NCBI GenBank assembly: GCA_035528995.1
Contig: DATKXO010000307.1
Location: 1-15,756, forward strand
Length of the DNA: 15,756 bases
Reading direction: 5' to 3'
Origin: DATKXO01 sp035528995
GTDB taxonomy: Bacteria; Planctomycetota; Phycisphaerae; UBA1845
Shown here in pieces: positions 13,874 through 15,756 of the stretch. Positions within the stretch are counted from its first letter, which is position 1. Every line of letters begins with the position of its first letter. The notes under the pieces were generated by a model, which was not told where the DNA came from, made no database searches, and saw only the letters and a program-made list of their open reading frames with translations. The translations under genes and the position numbers were made by a program.

Positions 13874-14595
13874 GGTCTCCGCCTCCTCCGCAAGGCCTTG
13901 GCCTGCTGCGCCTGCAGCTCTCGAATGCCCCGCGCAGCCAGCCGAACCATCTTGTCCAGCTCCCCGCCTGTGAACGTCGCCCCCTCGCCCGTGCCCTGAA
14001 CCTCGACAAACCGCCCGCCGCCCGTCATGGCCACGTTCAAATCCACCTCGGCCGCCGCGTCCTCCGCATAGTCCAGATCCAGCAGCGTCCGACCCTTGAC
14101 CCGCCCGACGCTCACCGCCGCGATCGAGTCCGTCACCGGCGACCGACGAATAACCTTCTCGCGCAGCGCGTGTTTCACGGCGTCGCACACCGCTACATAC
14201 GCCCCGGTGATCGACGCGGTGCGCGTCCCGCCGTCGGCCTGCAACACGTCGCAATCCAGCAGGATGGTGTTCTCCCCCAGCAACTCCAGGTCCACTACCG
14301 CCCGCAGGGCCCGCCCGATCAGCCTCTGGATTTCCTGCGTCCGCCCGTCGATCCGGTAGCGGTTGCGCCGCCGTCGCTCCGACGTCGAGCCCGGCAGCAT
14401 GTCGTACTCCGCCGTGACCCACCCGCTGCCCCGCCCCGCCTTCCAGGCGGGCACGCCCTCCTCCCAGCAGGCCGTGCACAGAACGTGCGTCTGCCCCCAG
14501 CGAATCAGGACCGAGCCGGGCGCAAACTGAGTGTACCCCCGGACGATCTCCACCGGCCGAAGCTCCCCCGCCCGGCGCCCGTCGTGCCTGCCCAT
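13870..14595 (-). CDS. rph: Ribonuclease PH
   Basis: This 241-residue phosphorolytic 3'-5' exoribonuclease trims the 3' ends of tRNA precursors, using phosphate to release nucleoside diphosphates. It forms a hexamer of dimers in the cytosol. Motifs visible: an N-terminal RPVEIVRGYTQFAPGSVLIRWG, GSGWVTAEYDMLPGST, the Arg-rich RRRRNRYRIDGRTQEIQRLIGRA (the RNase PH hallmark RIDGRTQEIQRLIGR), DCDVLQADGGTRTASITGA and a late DLDYAEDAAAEVDLNV. Length is normal. ATG 14595-14593 has AAGGAGG 5 nt upstream. It is the first gene of the rph, lipoprotein, rdgB operon. Confidence 0.95.
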   Translation of the reverse strand: MGRHDGRRAGELRPVEIVRGYTQFAPGSVLIRWGQTHVLCTACWEEGVPAWKAGRGSGWVTAEYDMLPGSTSERRRRNRYRIDGRTQEIQRLIGRALRAVVDLELLGENTILLDCDVLQADGGTRTASITGAYVAVCDAVKHALREKVIRRSPVTDSIAAVSVGRVKGRTLLDLDYAEDAAAEVDLNVAMTGGGRFVEVQGTGEGATFTGGELDKMVRLAARGIRELQAQQAKALRRRRRP

Positions 14596-14616
14596 GCCGC
14601 CTCCTTTTTAATGGCG

Positions 14617-14645
14617 ACGATAGATTGCCGCTCCGGAAGTGTCAA
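14617..14645 (-). promoter_or_regulatory. Sigma70-type promoter of the rph operon
   Basis: A perfect TTGACA (14645-14640) is separated by exactly 17 bp from TATCGT (14622-14617, 4 of 6 matches) on the minus strand. The start would fall near 14610, leaving a short leader of about 15 nt that contains AAGGAGG. The element is well placed, in the 110-bp gap after the transporter gene. Confidence 0.65.
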
Positions 14646-14705
14646 CCGCCCCCGACCCGCGCGCAACACCGCCCCGCCGCAGGGAGCCGCGCCGTCCCGA
14701 CCACC

Positions 14706-15756
14706 CTACCGCACGAAAATCACCGTAACCAGCACGAACAGAGGCAGCAGAATCGCACAACTGTACAGCATGTACCCGAAGAAGCTCGGCATCCGCACGC
14801 CCGACTGCTCCGCGATGCTCTTGACCATGAAGTTCGGACCGTTGCCGATGTAGCTCATCGCACCCATGAACACCGCACCCAGCGAGATGCCCACCAGCAG
14901 GTTCTCCAGCACGAACTGACCGCCGGCCAGCGCCAGAACCCCCGCTCCCGCTTCGTGCGTCAGCGACTCGGCCGTCGTGAAGAACACCACATACGTCGGG
15001 GCGTTGTCCAGGAACGCCGACAGCGACCCGGTGGCCCAGAAGAAGTGCCACGGCTTGCTCAGACCCAGCGCCGGCCCCTTGGCGTTCAGGATTTCGATGG
15101 GGATCTGCATGGCGATGAAGATCCCGATGAACAGCGCCGCCACCTCCAGGATGGCGTGGTAGTTGAAGTCGTTATCCTTGCGAATCTGCGGCGCCGTGCT
15201 CCACAGCGAGATACCCACCAGCCCCAGCATCAGCAGCTCGCGCAGGAACAGGAACGGCTTGAACCCCAGCCCCAGAAACTCCTTGCCCGGGTCCACCAGG
15301 CCCACGCACAACACCACACCGCCCAGGTACAGCAGATTCACCTTCCCGCGCAGCGTCAGCCTCACCTTGACCAGCCGGTCCTTGATCAGATCGATCTCGC
15401 GCTCGCCCTTGAACGCCACCGTGTCCCACACGTAGTAGACCCCCAGCAGCAGGGCGCACGTCGCCGCCCACGGAACCGTTAGCCCGAACGTCCACAGAAA
15501 CGGCACACCCTTCAGGTATCCCAGAAACAGCGGCGGGTCGCCGATCGGCAGCAGACACCCCCCGATGTTGCTCACCAGGAAAATGAAGAAGATCACCGTG
15601 TGTCTGACGTGCTTGCGCTCCGAATTGGTCTGCAGCAGCGGACGGATCAGCAGCATGCTCGCCCCCGTCGTCCCGATGAAGCTGGCCAGCACCGCACCCA
15701 CCGCCAGAAACGCCGTGTTCGTCGCCGGCCGGGCCGCAAGGTCACCACGCAGCGAA
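14706..15756 (-). CDS. NhaD/ArsB-type sodium:proton antiporter-like protein (N-terminus outside window)
   Basis: At least 349 residues are visible. The frame stays open through the right window edge, so the true start lies outside; the internal GTG at 15701 is not the start. About nine or more hydrophobic helices are present. Signature stretches of the NhaD/ArsB ion-transporter superfamily are FIGTTGASMLLIRPLL, SNIGGCLLPIGDPPLFLGYL (the GDPP loop), SLSAFLDNAPTYVVFF (second re-entrant ion-binding loop) and GAMSYIGNGPNFMVK. Family members exchange Na+ for H+ or move oxyanions or organic acids across the cytoplasmic membrane. The GDPPLFLG and NGPNFMVK version is most like the sodium:proton antiporter group, but the ion is not proven. 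It ends 110 bp before rph and does not overlap it. Confidence 0.85.
   Translation of the reverse strand, partial: SLRGDLAARPATNTAFLAVGAVLASFIGTTGASMLLIRPLLQTNSERKHVRHTVIFFIFLVSNIGGCLLPIGDPPLFLGYLKGVPFLWTFGLTVPWAATCALLLGVYYVWDTVAFKGEREIDLIKDRLVKVRLTLRGKVNLLYLGGVVLCVGLVDPGKEFLGLGFKPFLFLRELLMLGLVGISLWSTAPQIRKDNDFNYHAILEVAALFIGIFIAMQIPIEILNAKGPALGLSKPWHFFWATGSLSAFLDNAPTYVVFFTTAESLTHEAGAGVLALAGGQFVLENLLVGISLGAVFMGAMSYIGNGPNFMVKSIAEQSGVRMPSFFGYMLYSCAILLPLFVLVTVIFVR

Noticed and set aside
13874..14479. 202-codon upstream extension of the SPOR-like lipoprotein frame
   Set aside because: It lies within rph out of frame; the GTG at 13873 gives a proper lipoprotein signal and a 4-bp overlap start.

Overview
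The window looks like part of a GC-rich bacterial chromosome, most plausibly a planctomycete or close relative. The reasons are the roughly two-thirds GC background, a gliding-type ABC exporter operon with GldG- and DUF4340-like auxiliaries, an FG-GAP lipoprotein, deoxyhypusine-synthase-like (DHS) and pyruvoyl arginine decarboxylase genes, and an intergenic hairpin repeat. The phylum is an inference from gene content; there is no rRNA or other marker to prove it.

Layout. Positions 1-4060 (minus) hold an ABC-2 export operon: ATPase, permease, GldG-like protein and a DUF4340-like protein cut by the window edge. Positions 4490-6734 (plus) hold a secreted DUF1579-like protein, a multi-hairpin repeat block, and a lipoprotein with FG-GAP/VCBS calcium-loop repeats. 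Positions 6778-7405 (minus) carry only the C-terminal half of a DHS-like gene. Positions 7446-11470 form a foreign-looking island with lower GC (single rows near 50% against about 67% outside) and the opposite strand. It holds three tightly spaced genes: an FAD amine oxidase, a complete DHS-like enzyme, and a TIR/nucleotide-binding-like domain fused to TPRs. They share one sigma70-type promoter whose -35 box lies in a perfect 20-bp dyad. Positions 11427-11630 (minus) hold a short ORF that may be the N-terminal stub of the broken DHS gene. Positions 11761-14595 (minus) hold pdaD, rdgB, a SPOR-like lipoprotein and rph. From 14706 to the edge (minus) lies an NhaD/ArsB-type transporter.

How it fits together. 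The resident genes suggest a polyamine locus: PdaD makes agmatine from arginine, and a DHS-like aminobutyltransferase lay next to it. The island appears to have landed in, and partly deleted, the resident DHS gene while bringing its own DHS paralogue. An identical 9-bp direct repeat sits at both edges, in the same reading frame of the split gene. The amine oxidase / DHS / TIR-TPR operon is the best candidate here for an undescribed system. It pairs polyamine (or aminobutyl-lysine) chemistry with a domain type often seen in NAD- or nucleotide-dependent defence effectors. Its function is not established by the sequence.

The rph, lipoprotein and rdgB genes overlap by 4 bp at GTGA junctions and follow a near-consensus promoter. 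pdaD has its own promoter, with a perfect TATAAT bracketed by a 9-bp inverted repeat.
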